Notes under the pieces: generated by a model
Told to the model about the DNA's origin: nothing
Databases searched by the model: none
What the model saw: only the letters and a program-made list of their open reading frames with translations
Position numbers and translations under genes: made by a program
In this document: positions 25,901-39,720 of the stretch, in pieces
Layout: each line of letters begins with the position of its first letter
How positions within the stretch are numbered: the first letter of the stretch is position 1
Assembly (NCBI RefSeq): GCF_037975245.1
Contig: NC_092570.1
Location: 12,441,001 to 12,505,000, forward strand
Direction of reading: 5' to 3'
Length of the DNA stretch: 64,000 nucleotides
Source: Apostichopus japonicus
Lineage: Eukaryota > Echinodermata > Holothuroidea > Aspidochirotida > Stichopodidae

Positions 25901-27450
25901 CACATTGTTATATTCTATTTCATCTCAATATTAATGAACACTAATTCATTTCACTCTTTTTGCCTGGTTCAATCGATGTCATTGTTTCTTTTCATTTCAG
26001 CGCATTAATACTGTCTATTTCGTCTCATTGTTCACAAACACTAATTCATATCACTGTCTCTGCGTGCTTCATTCGATGTCATTATTTCTTTTTTGGTTCA
26101 GTACATTGTTAGGGTCTTTTTCGTCTAATTGTTGATGGACACTAATTGATATCACTGCTTCTATATGGTTCATTCCATGTCATTGTTTCTTTTGATTTTA
26201 GCACATTGTTACTGTCTATTTCGTCTAATTGTTAATGTTCGCTAATTGATATGACTATTTCTACGAGGTTCATTCCATGTCACTGTTTTGGTTTGATTTA
26301 AGTACATTGTTACTGTCTATTTCTTCTCAATATTAATGTACACTAATTTTTATCAATGTTTTCGTGTGATTTATTCCATGTCATTGTTTCTTTTTTATTT
26401 CAGCCTATTGTTACAGTCTATTTCCTCTCATTGTTAATGTACACTAATTTATATCAATGTTTTTGCGTGATTTATTCCATGTCATTATTTCATTTTTGGT
26501 TCAGCACATTGTTACTGTCTGTTTCATCTCAAAATTAATGTACACTAATTCATGTCACTTTTTGCGTGGTTCATTACATGTCATTGTTTCTTTTGATTTC
26601 AGCACATTGTTACTCTCGTTTACGTCTCATTGTTAATGTACACTAATTGATATCACAGCTTCTGAAAGTTTCATTCCATGTCATTATTTCTTTTGATTTC
26701 AGCCCATTGTTACGGTCTATTTCCTCTTATTGTTAATGTACACTAACTGATATCAATGTTTTTGCGTGATTCGATCCATGTCATTATTTCATTTTGGTTC
26801 AGCACATTGTTAGTGTCTATTTCGTCTCATTGTTCATGTACACTAATTCATATCACAGCTTCTGTATGTTTTATTCCATGTCATTATTTCTGTTGATTTC
26901 AGCCCATTGTAACGGTCTATTTCCTCTTATTGTTAATGTACACTAACTGATATCAATGTTTTTGCGTGATTCATTCCATGTCATTATTTCATTTTGGTTC
27001 AGCACATTGTTAGTGTCTATTTCGTCTCATCGTTCATGTACACTAATTCATATCACAGCTTCTGTATGTTTTATTCCATGTCATTATTTCTGTTGATTTC
27101 AGCCCATTGTAACGGTCTATTTCCTCTTATTGTTAATGTACACTAACTGATATCAATGTTTTTGCGTGATTCATTCCATGTCATTATTTCATTTTGGTTC
27201 AGCACATTGTTAGTGTCTATTTCGTCTCATCGTTCATGTACACTAATTCATATCACAGCTTCTGTATTTTTTATTCCATGTCATTATTTCTGTTGATTTC
27301 AGCCCATTGTTACGGTCTATTTCCTCTTATTGTGAATGTACACTAACTGATATCAATGTTTTTGCGTGATTCGATCCATGTCATTACTTCATTTTGGTTC
27401 AGCACATTGTTATATTCTATTTCATCTCAATATTAATGAACACTAATTCA
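22945..27450 (+). repeat. Higher-order repeat: three 1,502-bp copies
   Basis: Blocks of 15 units repeat at an exact offset of 1,502 bp (about 22945, 24447 and 25949). Only a few single-base differences were noticed, for example CGCCAATTG at 23236 against CGCTAATTG in the later copies. Identity falls off sharply at about 27450. This is much more alike than the surrounding units, so the expansion is recent, or the assembly has repeated it. Confidence 0.93.
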
Positions 27451-30075
27451 TATCACTTGTTTTTGCGTGATTCATAACATGTCATTGGTCCTTTTGATTT
27501 CAGCACATTGTTACTGTCTATTTCGTCTCATCGTTAATGTACACTATTGGTATCAATGTTTTCGCGTGATTCATTCCATGTCATCGTTTCTCTTACTTCA
27601 GCACATTAATACTATCTATTTCATCTCATTGTTCACTAACACTAATTCATATCACTTTTTGTGAGTGCTTCATTCGATGTCATTGGATCTTTTTATTTCA
27701 ACACATTAATACTGTCTATTCCGTCTCATCGTTAATGTACACTAATTTATATCACAGCTTCTGTATGTTTCATTCCATGTCATTATTTCTTTTGATTTTA
27801 GCACATTGTAACTGTCTATATCATCCTAATATTAATGTACACTAATTCATATCACTATTTTTGGATGGTTCATTACAACTCATTGTTTCTTTTGATTTCA
27901 GCACATTAATACTATCTATTTCATCTCATTGTTCACTGACACTAATTGATATCACTTTTTCTGCGTGCTTCATTCGATGTCATTGGATCTTTTAATTTCA
28001 GCACATTAATACTGTCTATTTCGTTTCATTGTTAATGTACACTAATTTATATCAATGTTTTTGCGTGATTCATCCCATGTCATTATTTCATTTTACTTCA
28101 GCACATTGTTTCTGTCTATTTCGTCTCAATATTCGTGTACACTAATTCATATCAATGTTTTCGCGTGGTTCATTCCATGTCATTGTTTCTTTTAACTTCA
28201 GCACATTAATACTATCTATTTCGTCTCATTGTTCACTGATACTAATTGATATCACTTTTTCTGCGTGCTTCATTCGATGTCATTGTTTCTTTTGATATCA
28301 GCACATTGTTACTGTCTATTTCATCTCAATATTAATGTATACTAATTCATATCACAGCTTCTGTATGTTCTATTCCATGTTATTATCTCTTTTGATTTCA
28401 GCACATTGTTAGTGTCTTTTTCGTCTCATTGTTCATGTACACTAATTCATATCAATGTTTACGCGAGTTTCATTCCATGTCATTGTTTCTTTTGACTTGA
28501 GCACATTAATACTATCTATTTCGTCTCATTGTTCATGTACACTAATTCATATCACCCTTTTTGTGTGGTTCATTACATTGTCATTGTTTCTTTTGATTTC
28601 AGCACATTGTTACTGTCTATTTCGTCTCATTGTTTATGTACACTATTTCATATCACTCTTTTTGTGTGGTTCATTACATGTCATTGTTTCTTTTTATTTC
28701 AGCACATTGTTACTGTCTATTTCGTCTAACTGTTAATGTACACTAATTCATATCACAGCTTCTGTATGCTTTATTCCATGTCATTATTTCATTTTGGTTC
28801 AGCACATTGTTAGTGTCTTTTTCGTCTCATTGTTCATGTACACTAATTCATATCACTCTTTTTGCGTGCTTCATTACATGTCATTGTTTCTTTTGATATC
28901 AGCACATTGTTACTGTCGATTTCCTCTAATTGTTAATGTACAATAATTCATATCACACTTTCTGTATATTTTATTCCATGTCATTATATCTTTTGATTTC
29001 AGCACATTGTTAGTGCCTATTTCGTGTCAGTGTTCATGTACACTAATTCATATCAATGTTTTCGTGTGGTTCGTTCCATGCCATTGTTTCTTTAAACTAC
29101 AGCACATTAATACTATCTATTTCGTCTCATTGTTCACTGACACTAATTGATATCACTTTTTCTGCGTGCTTCATTGGATGTCATTGGATCTTTTAACTTT
29201 TAACAGCACATTAATACTGTCTATTTCCACTCATTGTTAATGTACACTAATTTATACCAATGTTTTTGGTGATTCATTCCATGTCATTGTTTCTTTAAAC
29301 TTCAGCACATTAATACTATCTATTTCGTCTCATTGTTCACTGACACAAATTGATATCACTTTTTCTGCGTGTTCAGGACCTAGTCACTGTCTTTTTCGTT
29401 TCATTGTTAATGTACATTATTTGACATAGCTATTTCTACGTGGTTCATTCCATGACACTGTTTTGTTTTGATTTCAGCACATTGTTACTGTCGATTTCCT
29501 CTAATTGTTAATTCACACTAATTCATATCACTTGTTTTTGCGTGATTCATAACATGTCATTGTTCCTTTTGATTTCAGCACATTGTTACTGTCTATTTCG
29601 TCTCATCGTTAATGTACACTATTGGTATCAATGTTTTCGCGTGATTCATTCCATGTCATCGTTTCTCTTACTTCAGCACATTAATACTATCTATTTCATC
29701 TCATTGTTCACTAACACTAATTCATATCACTTTTTGTGAGTGCTTCATTTGATGTCATTGGATCTTTTTATTTCAGCACATTAATACTGTCTATTTCGTC
29801 TCATCGTTAATGTACACTAATTTATATCACAGCTTCTGTATGTTTCATTCCATGTCATTATTTCTTTTGATTTTAGCACATTGTAACTGTCTATATCATC
29901 CTAATATTAATGTACACTAATTCATATCACTATTTTAGCGTGGTTCACTACAACTCATTGTTTCTTTTGATTTCAGCACATTAATACTATCTATTTCATC
30001 TCATTGTTCACTAACACTAATTCATATCACTTTTTGTGAGTGCTGCATTCGATGTCATTGGATCTTTTTATTTCA
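27450..30075 (+). repeat. Higher-order duplication, offset about 2,075 bp
   Basis: Units from about 27450-28000 recur at about 29525-30075 with the same rare variants (CATTGG or CATTGTTCC, ACTATTGGTATCAATG, ATCATCCTAATATT). A separate block near 28330-28740 recurs near 35920-36330, offset about 7,590 bp. Confidence 0.75.
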
Positions 30076-33000
30076 GCACATTAATACTGTCTATTTCGTC
30101 TCATTGTTTATGTACACTAATTTATATCAATGTTTTTTGCGTGATTCATCCCATGTCATTATTTCTTTTTTGTTCAGCCCATAGTCACTGTCTATTTCGT
30201 CTCATTGTTAATGTACATGATATGACATAGCTATTTCTAAGGGTTCATTCCATGTCACTGTTTTGTTTTGTTTTGATTTCAGCACATTGTTACTGTCTAT
30301 TTTGTCTCATTGTTAATGTACGCTAATTGATAGCAATGTTTTTGGGTGGTTCATTACATGTCATTGTTTCTTTTTATTTCAGCACATTGTTAGTATCTAT
30401 TTCGTCTCATTGTTCACTCACACCAATTCATATCACTGTTTCCGCGTGCTTCTTTCGATGTCATAATTTCTTTTTGGTTTCATTACATGTCATTGTTTCT
30501 TTTTATTTCAGCACATTGTTACTGTCTATTTCGTCTCATTGTTCATGTACACTAATTCATATCACAGCTTCTGTATGTTTTATTCTATGTCATTACTTCT
30601 TTTGATTTCAGAACATTGTTACTGTCTATTTCGTCTCATTGTTCATGTACACTAATTCATATCACAGCTTCTGTATGTTTTATTCTATGTCATTACTTCT
30701 TTTGATTTCAGAACATTGTTAGTGTCTATTTCGTCTCAGTGTTAATGTACACTAATTCATATCACAGCTTCTGTATGTTTTATTCCATATCATTATTTCA
30801 TATTGGTTCAGCACATTGTTACTGTCTATTTCATCTCAATATTAATGTACACTAATTCATATCACTCTTTTTGTGTGGTTTATTCCATATCATTATTTCA
30901 TATTGGTTCAGCACATTGTTACTGTCTATCTCATCTCAATATTAATGTACACTAATTCATATCACTCTTTTTGTATGTTTTATTCCATGTAATTATTTGT
31001 TTTGATTTCAGCACATTGTTACTGTCTATTTCCTTTCATTGTTAATGTTCATTAATTGATATCAATGTTTTCGCGTGATTCATTCCATATCATTATTTCT
31101 TTTTTCTTTAACACATTAATACTATCTATTACGTCTCTTTGTTCACTCACACCAATTCATATCACTGTTTCCGCGTGCTTCTTTCGATGTCATAATTTCT
31201 TTTTGGTTTCATTACATGTTATTGTTTCTTTTTATTTCAGCACATTGTTACTGTCTATTTCGTGTCATTGTTCATGTACACTAATTCATATCACAGCTTC
31301 TGTATGTTTTATTCCATATCATTATTTCATTTTGGTTCAGCACATTGTTACTGTCTATTTCATCTCAATATTAATGTACACTAATTCATATCACTCTTTT
31401 TGTGTGGTTCATTACATGTCATTGTTTCTTTTGATTTCAGCACATTGTTACTGTCTATTTCATCTCACTGTTAATGTACACTAATTCATATCACAGCTTC
31501 TGTATGTTTCATTCCATGTAATTATCTCTTTTGATTTCAGCACATTGTTAGTGTCCTTTTCGTCTCATTGTTCATGTACACTAATTCATATCAATGTTTA
31601 CGCGTGTTTCATTCTATGTCATTGTATCTTTTGACTTGTGCACATTAATACTATCTATTTCGTCTCATTGTTCACTGATACTAATTGATATCACTTTTTC
31701 TGCGTGCTTCATTCGATGTCATTGTTTCTTTTGATATCAGCACATTGTTACTGTCGATTTCCTCTAATTGTTAATGTACAATAATTCATATCACACTTTC
31801 TGTATATTTTATTCCATGTCATTATATCTTTTGATTTCAGCACATTGTTAGTGCCTATTTCGTCTCAGTGTTCATGTACACTAATTCATATCAATGTTTT
31901 CGTGTGGTTCATTCCATGTCATTGTTTCTTTAAACTTCAGCACATTAATACTATCTATTTCGTCTCATTGTTCACTGACACAAATTGATATCACTTTTTC
32001 TGCGTGTTCAGGACCTAGTCACTGTCTTTTTCGTGTCATTGTTAATGTACATTATTTGACATAGCTATTTCTACGTGGTTCATTTCATGGCACTGTTTTG
32101 TTTTGATTTCAGCACATTGTTAGTGTCTATTTCGTCTCATCGTTAATGTACGCTAATTTATGTCACAGCTTCAGTATGTTTTATTCCATGTCTTTACGGT
32201 CTATTTCATCCCAGTATTAATGTACACTAAATAAGATCACTCTTTTAGCGTGGTTCATTATAACTTATTGTTTCTTTTTATTTCAGCACATTGTTAATGT
32301 CTATTTCGTTTCATTGTTCATGTACACTAATTCAAATCACAGCTTCTGTATGTTTTATTCCATGTCATTATTTCTTTTGATTTCAGCACATTATTAGTGT
32401 CTATTTCGTCTCATTGTTCATGTACACTAACTCATATAAATGTTTTCGCGTGGTTCATTCCATGTCATTGTTTCTTTTATCTTCAGCACATTAATACACT
32501 CTATTTTGTCTCATTGTTACTGACACTAATTGATATCACTATTTCTACAAGGTTCATTCCATGTCACTGTTTTGTTTTGATTTTAGCACATTGTTACTGT
32601 CTATTACGTCTCATTGTTAATGTACACTAATTGATATCAATGTTTTCGCGTGATTCATTCCATGTCATTGTTTCTTTTCATTTCAGCACATGAATACTAT
32701 CTATTTCGTCTCATTGTTCACTGACACTAATTCATATCACAGCTTCTGTATGTTTTATTCCATATCATTATTTCTTTTGATTTCAGCACATTGTTACTGT
32801 CTATTTCGTCTCAGTGTTAATGTACACTAATTGATATCAATGTTTTTGGCTCCTTCATTACATGTCATTGTTTCTTTTTACTTCAGCACATTGTTTCTGT
32901 CTATTTCGTCTCATTGTTAATGTACACTAATTCATATCACACCTTCTGTATGTTCAATTCCATGTCATTATTTCTTTTGATTTCAGCACATTGTTAGTGT

Positions 33001-34334
33001 CTATTTCGTCTCATTGTTAATGTTCACCAATTGATATCAATGTTTTAGCGTGATTCATTCCATGTCATTATTTCTTTTTTCTTTAACACATTAATACTAT
33101 CTATTTCGTCTCATTGTTCACTCACACCAATTTATATCACTGTTTCCGCGTGCACCATTCGATGTCATTATTTCTTTTTGGTTCAGCACATTGTTACTGT
33201 CCATTTCGTCTCAATATTAATGTACACTAATTCATATCACTCTTTTTGAGTGTTTCATCCCATGTCATTGTTTCTTTTCATTTCAGCACATTGTTACTGT
33301 CTATTTCGTCTCAGTGTTAATGTACTCTAATTGATGTCAATATTTCTACGTGGTTCATTCCATGTCACTGTTTTGTTTTGATTTCAGCACATTGTTACTG
33401 TCTATTTCGTCTCATTGTTAATGTACAATATTTGACATAGCTATTTGTACGTGGTTCATTCCATGTCACTGTTTTTGTTTTGAGTTCAGCACAATGTTAC
33501 TGTCTATTTCGTCTCATTTTTAATGTACACTAATTCATATCAATGTTTTTGCGAGGTTCATTCTATGTCATTGTTTCTTTCTACTTCAGCACATTGTTTC
33601 TGTTTATTTCGTCTTATTGTTAATGTACACTAATTAATATATCACTTCTGCTGTATGTTTTATTCCATGTCACTATTTCTTTTGATTTCAGCACATTGTT
33701 ACTGTCTATTTTTTCTTATTGTTAATGTACACTAATTGATAACACTATTATTACGAGGTTCATTCCATGTGACTGTTTTGTTTTGATTTCAGCACATTGT
33801 TACTCTCTATTTCGTCTCATTGTTAATGTACACTAATTGATATCAATGTTTTCGCGTGATTCATTCCTTTTCATTGTTTCTTTTTACTTCACAACATTGT
33901 TACTGTCTATTTTTTCTTATTGTTAATGTACACTAATTGATAAAGCTATTTCTACGTGGTTCATTCCATGTCACTGTTTTGTTTTGATTTCAGCACATTA
34001 ATACTATCTATTTCGTCTCATTATTCACTGACACTAATTGATATCACTTTTTCTGCGTGCTTCATTCGATGTCATTGGATCTTTTAATTTCAGCACATTA
34101 ATACTGTCTATTTCTTCTCATTGTTAATGTACACTAATTTATATCAATGTTATAGCGTGATTCATTCCATGTCATTATTTCATTTTGGTTTAGCACATTG
34201 TTACTGTCTATTTCACCTCAATATTAATAAACACTAATTCATATCACTCTTTTTGGGTGGTTCATTGCATATCATTGTTTCTTTTAACTTCAGCACATTG
34301 TTACTGCCTATTTCGTCTCATTGTTAATGTACAC

Positions 34335-35334
34335 TGATTCATATCACAACTTCTGTATGTTTTATTCCATATCATTATCTCTTTTGATTTCAGCACATTG
34401 CTAGTGTCTTTTTTGTCTCATTGTTCATGTACACTAATTCATATCACTCTTTTTGTGTGGTTCATTACATACCATTGTTTCTTTTTATTTCAGCACATTG
34501 TTACTGTCTATTTCGTCTCATTGTTCATGTACACTAATTCATATCACAGCTTCTGTATGTTTTATTTCATTTCATTATCTCTTTTGATTTCAGCGCATTG
34601 TGACTGTCACTTTCATCTCAATATTAATGTACAATAGTTCATATCACTCTTTTAGCGTGGTTCATTACATGTCATTGTTTCTTTTGATTTCAGCACATTG
34701 TGACTGTCTATTCCGTCTCACCGTTAATGTACACTAATTCATATCACAGCGACTGTATGTTTTATTCCATGTCATTATTTCATTTTGGTTCAGCACATTG
34801 TTACTGTCAATTTCATCTAAATATTAATGTACACTAATTCATATCACAACTTCTGTATGTTTTATTCCATGTCATTACCTCTTTTGATTTCAGCACATTG
34901 CTAGTGTCTTTTTCGTCTCATTGTTCATGTACACTAATTAATATCACTCTTTTTGTGTGGTTCATTGCATGCCATTGTTTCTTTTTATTTCAGCACATTG
35001 TTACTGTCTATTTCGTCTCATTTTTCATGTACACTAATTCATATCACAGCTTCTGTATGTTTTATTTCATTTCATTATCTCTTTTGATTTCAGCGCATTG
35101 TGACTGTCACTTTCATCTCAATATTAATGTACACTAATTCATATCACTCTTTTAGCGTGGTTCATTACATGTCATTGTTTCTTTTGATTTCAGCACATTG
35201 TGACTGTCTATTTCATCTCACTGTTAATGTACACTAATTCATATCACAGCTTCTGTATGTTTTATTCCATGTTATTATCTCTTTTGATTTCAGCACATTG
35301 TTAGTGTCTTTTTCGTCTCATTGTTCATGTACAC
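34335..35334 (+). repeat. Higher-order repeat: two 500-bp copies
   Basis: Five-unit blocks at 34335-34834 and 34835-35334 share rare variants in register (CACAACTTCTG, GCTAGTGTC, TCAGCGCATTGTGACTG). Confidence 0.8.
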
Positions 35335-37899
35335 TAATTCATATCAATGTTTACGCGTGTTTCATTCCATGTCATTGTTTCTTTTGACTTGAGCACATTA
35401 ATACTATCTATTTCGTCTCATTGTTCATGTACACTAATTCATATCACTCTTTATGTGTGGTTCATTACATGTCATCGTTTCTTTTGATAACAGCACATTC
35501 TTACTGTCGATTTCCTCTCTTTGTTCATGTACAATAATTCATATCACAGCTTCTGTATTTTTTATTGCATGTCATTATTTCATTTTGGATCAGCACATTG
35601 TTACTGTCTATTTCATCTGAATATTAATGTACACTAATTCATATCACAGCTTCTGTATGTTTTATTCCATGTTATTATCTCTTTTGATTTCAGCACATTG
35701 TTAGTGTCCTTTTCGTCTCATTGTTCATGTACACTAATTCATATCAATGTTTACGCGTGTTTCATTCCATGTCATTGTATCTTTTGACTTGTGCACATTA
35801 ATACTATCTATTTCGTCTCATTGTTCACTGATACTAATTGATATCACTTTTTCTGCGTGCTTCATTCGATGTCATTGTTTCTTTTGATATCAGCACATTG
35901 TTACTGTCTATTTCATCTCAATATTAATGTATACTAATTCATATCACAGCTTCTGTATGTTCTATTCCATGTTATTATCTCTTTTGATTTCAGCACATTG
36001 TTAGTGTCTTTTTCGTCTCATTGTTCATGTACACTAATTCATATCAATGTTTACGCGAGTTTCATTCCATGTCATTGTTTCTTTTGACTTGAGCACATTA
36101 ATACTATCTATTTCGTCTCATTGTTCATGTACACTAATTCATATCACCCTTTTTGTGTGGTTCATTACATTGTCATTGTTTCTTTTTATTTCAGCACATT
36201 GTTACTGTCTATTTCGTCTCATTGTTTATGTACACTATTTCATATCACTCTTTTTGTGTGGTTCATTACATGTCATTGTTTCTTTTGATATCAGCACATT
36301 CTTACTGTCGATATCCTCTCATTGTTCATGTACACTAATTCATATCACAGCTTCTGTATTTTTTATTCCATATCATTATTTCATTTTGGATCAGCACATT
36401 GTTACTGTCTATTTCATCTCATTGTTAATGTGCACTAATTCATATCACAGCTTCTGTATGTTTTATTCCATATCATTATCTCTTTTGATTTCAGCACATT
36501 GCTAGAGTCTTTTTCGTCTCATTGTTCATGTACACTAATTGATATCACTATTTCTACGAGGTTCATTCCATGTCAGTATTTTGTCTTGATTTCAGCCCAT
36601 TGATACTGGCTATTTCGTCTGATTGTTAATGTACACTCATTACTATCAATGTTTACGCGTGTTTCATTCCATGTCATTGTTTCTTTTGACTTGAGCACAT
36701 TAATACTATCTATTTCATCTCAATATTAATGTACACTAATTCATATCACTCTTTTTGCGTGGTTCATTACATGTCATTGTTTCTTTAAACTTCAGCACAT
36801 TAATACTATCTATTTCGTCTCATTGTTCACTGACACTAATTGATATCACTTTTTTCTGCGTGCTTCATTCAATGTCATTGGATCTTTTAACTTCAGCGCA
36901 TTCATACTGTCTATTTCCTCTCATTGTTAATGTACACTAATTTATATCAAGGTTTTTGCGTGATTCATTCCATGTCATTATTTCAGTTTGGTTCAGCACA
37001 TTGTAACTGTCTATTTCATCTCAATATTAATGTACACTAATTCATATCACTCTTTTTGCGTGGTTCATTACATTGTCATTTTTTCTTTTGATTTCAGCAC
37101 ATCTTTTCTGTCTATTTCGTCTCATTGTTAATGTACACTACTTCATATCACAGCTTCTCTATGTTTTATTCCATGTCATTATTTCTTTTGTTTTCAGCAC
37201 ATTGTTAGTGTCTATTTCGTCTCAGTGTTAATGTACACTAATTCATATCACAGCTTCTGTATGTTTTATTCCATGTGATTATTTCATTTTGGTTCAGCAC
37301 ATTGTTACTGTCTATTTCTTCTCAAAATTAATGTACACTAATTCATATCACTCCTTTTAGTGGTTCATTATATGTCATTATTTCTTTTTATTTCAGCACA
37401 TTGTTAGTGCCTATTTCGTCTCAATGTTCATGTACACTAATTCATATCAATGTTTTCGCGTGGTTCATTCCATGTCATCGTTTCTTTTACTTCAGCACAT
37501 TAATACTTACTATTTTGTCTCATTGTTCACTAACACTTATTCATTTCACTGTTTCTGCGTGCTTCATTCGATGTCATTGTATCTTTTTAATTCAGCCCAT
37601 TGTTACCTGTCTATTTCTTCTCATTGTTAATGTACACTAAGTGATATCAATGTATTCCTGTGATTCATTCCATGTCATCGTTTCTTTTTACTTCAGCACA
37701 TTGTTACGGTCTATTTCGTATGATTGTTAATGTACACTAATTGATATCACTATTTCTACGAGGTTCATTCCATGACACTGTTTTGTTTTGATTTCAGCAC
37801 ATTGTTACTGCCTATTTTGTCTCATTGGAAATGTACACTAATTCATATCAATGTTTCTACGTGATTCATTCCATGTCAGTATTTCTTTTTGATTCAGCA

Positions 37900-39720
37900 C
37901 ATTGTTACTGTTTATCTCGTTTTAATTTTAATGTACTCTGATTCATATCACTCTTTTTGTGTGATACATTCCATGTCAATGTTTTTATTTTTTTATGTCA
38001 GCACATTGTTACTGTCTATTTCGTCTCAGTATTAATGTACACTAATTCATATCAATGTTTTCTCGTGGTTCATTCCATGTCATTGTATCTTTTTATTTCA
38101 GCACATTGTTACTGTCTATTTCGTCTCAGTATTAATGTACATGATTTGATATCACTGCTTCTGCGTGATTCATGCGATGTTATTGTATCTTTTTATTTCA
38201 GCCCATTGTTACTGTCTATTTCGTCTCAGTGTTAATGTTAACTAATTGATATCACTATTTTTACGAGGTTCATACCATGTCACTGTTTTGCTTTGATTTC
38301 AGCACTATGTTACTGTCTATTTCGTCTCTTTGGTAATGTACACTAATTAATATCAATGTTTTCGCGTGATTCATTCAATGTCATCCTTTTTTTTTTACTT
38401 CAGCACATTAATACTAACTATTTTGTCTCATTGTTCACTAACACTAATTCATTTCACTGTTTCTGTGTGCTTCAAGCGATGTCATTGTCTTTTTATTTCA
38501 TCCCATTGTTACTGTCTATTTCGTCTCACTGTTAATGTACACTATTTGATATCAATGTATTCCTGTGATTCATTCCATGTCATCGTTTCTTTTTACTTCA
38601 GTACATTAATACTAACTATTTGTCTCATTGTTCACTAACACTAATTCATTTCACTGTTTCTGTGTGCTTCATTCGATGTCATTGTATATTTTTATTTCAG
38701 CACATTGTTACTGTCTATTTCTTCTCATTGTTAATGTACAATTATGAAGATCACTATTTCTACGAGGTTCATTCCATGTCAGTATTTTATCTTGATTTCA
38801 GCCCATTGTTACTGTCTATTTCGTCTCATTGGTAATGTACACTAATTAATATAAATGTTTTTGCGTGATTCATTCCATGTTATCGTTTCTAATTACTTCA
38901 GCACATTAATACTATCTATTTCGTCTCATTGTTCACTAACACTAATTCATATCACTGTTTTTGCGTGCTTCATTCGATGTCACTATTTCTTTTTGGTTCA
39001 GCACATTGTTACTGTTTATCTCGTTTTAATTTTAATGTACTCTGATTCATATCACTCTTTTTGTGTGGTACATTCCATGTCAATGTTTTTATTTTTTTAT
39101 GTCAGCACATTGTTACTGTCTATTTCGTCTCAGTATTAATGTACACTAATTCATATCAATGTTTTCTCGTGGTTCATTCCATGTCATTGTATCTTTTTAT
39201 TTCAGCACATTGTTACTGTCTATTTCGTCTCAGTATTAATGTACATGATTTGATATCACTGCTTCTGCGTGATTCATGCGATGTTATTGTATCTTTTTAT
39301 TTCAGCCCATTGTTACTGTCTATTTCGTCTCAGTGTTAATGTTAACTAATTGATATCACTATTTTTACGAGGTTCATACCATGTCACTGTTTTGCTTTGA
39401 TTTCAGCACTATGTTACTGTCTATTTCGTCTCTTTGGTAATGTACACTAATTAATATCAATGTTTTCGCGTGATTCATTCAATGTCATCCTTTTTTTTTT
39501 ACTTCAGCACATTAATACTAACTATTTTGTCTCATTGTTCACTAACACTAATTCATTTCACTGTTTCTGTGTGCTTCAAGCGATGTCATTGTATCTTTTT
39601 ATTTCCTCCCATTGTTACTGTCTATTTCGTCTCACTGTTAATGTACACTATTTGATATCAATGTATTCCTGTGATTCATTCCATGTCATCGTTTCTTTTT
39701 ACTTCAGCACATTGTTACTG
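37900..39720 (+). repeat. Higher-order duplication, offset 1,104 bp
   Basis: The sequence from about 37900 to 38600 recurs at about 39005-39705, including distinctive variants (TTTTTATTTTTTTATGTCAG and an eight- to ten-T run before ACTTCAG). A related block at 38855 recurs at 40058. Confidence 0.75.
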
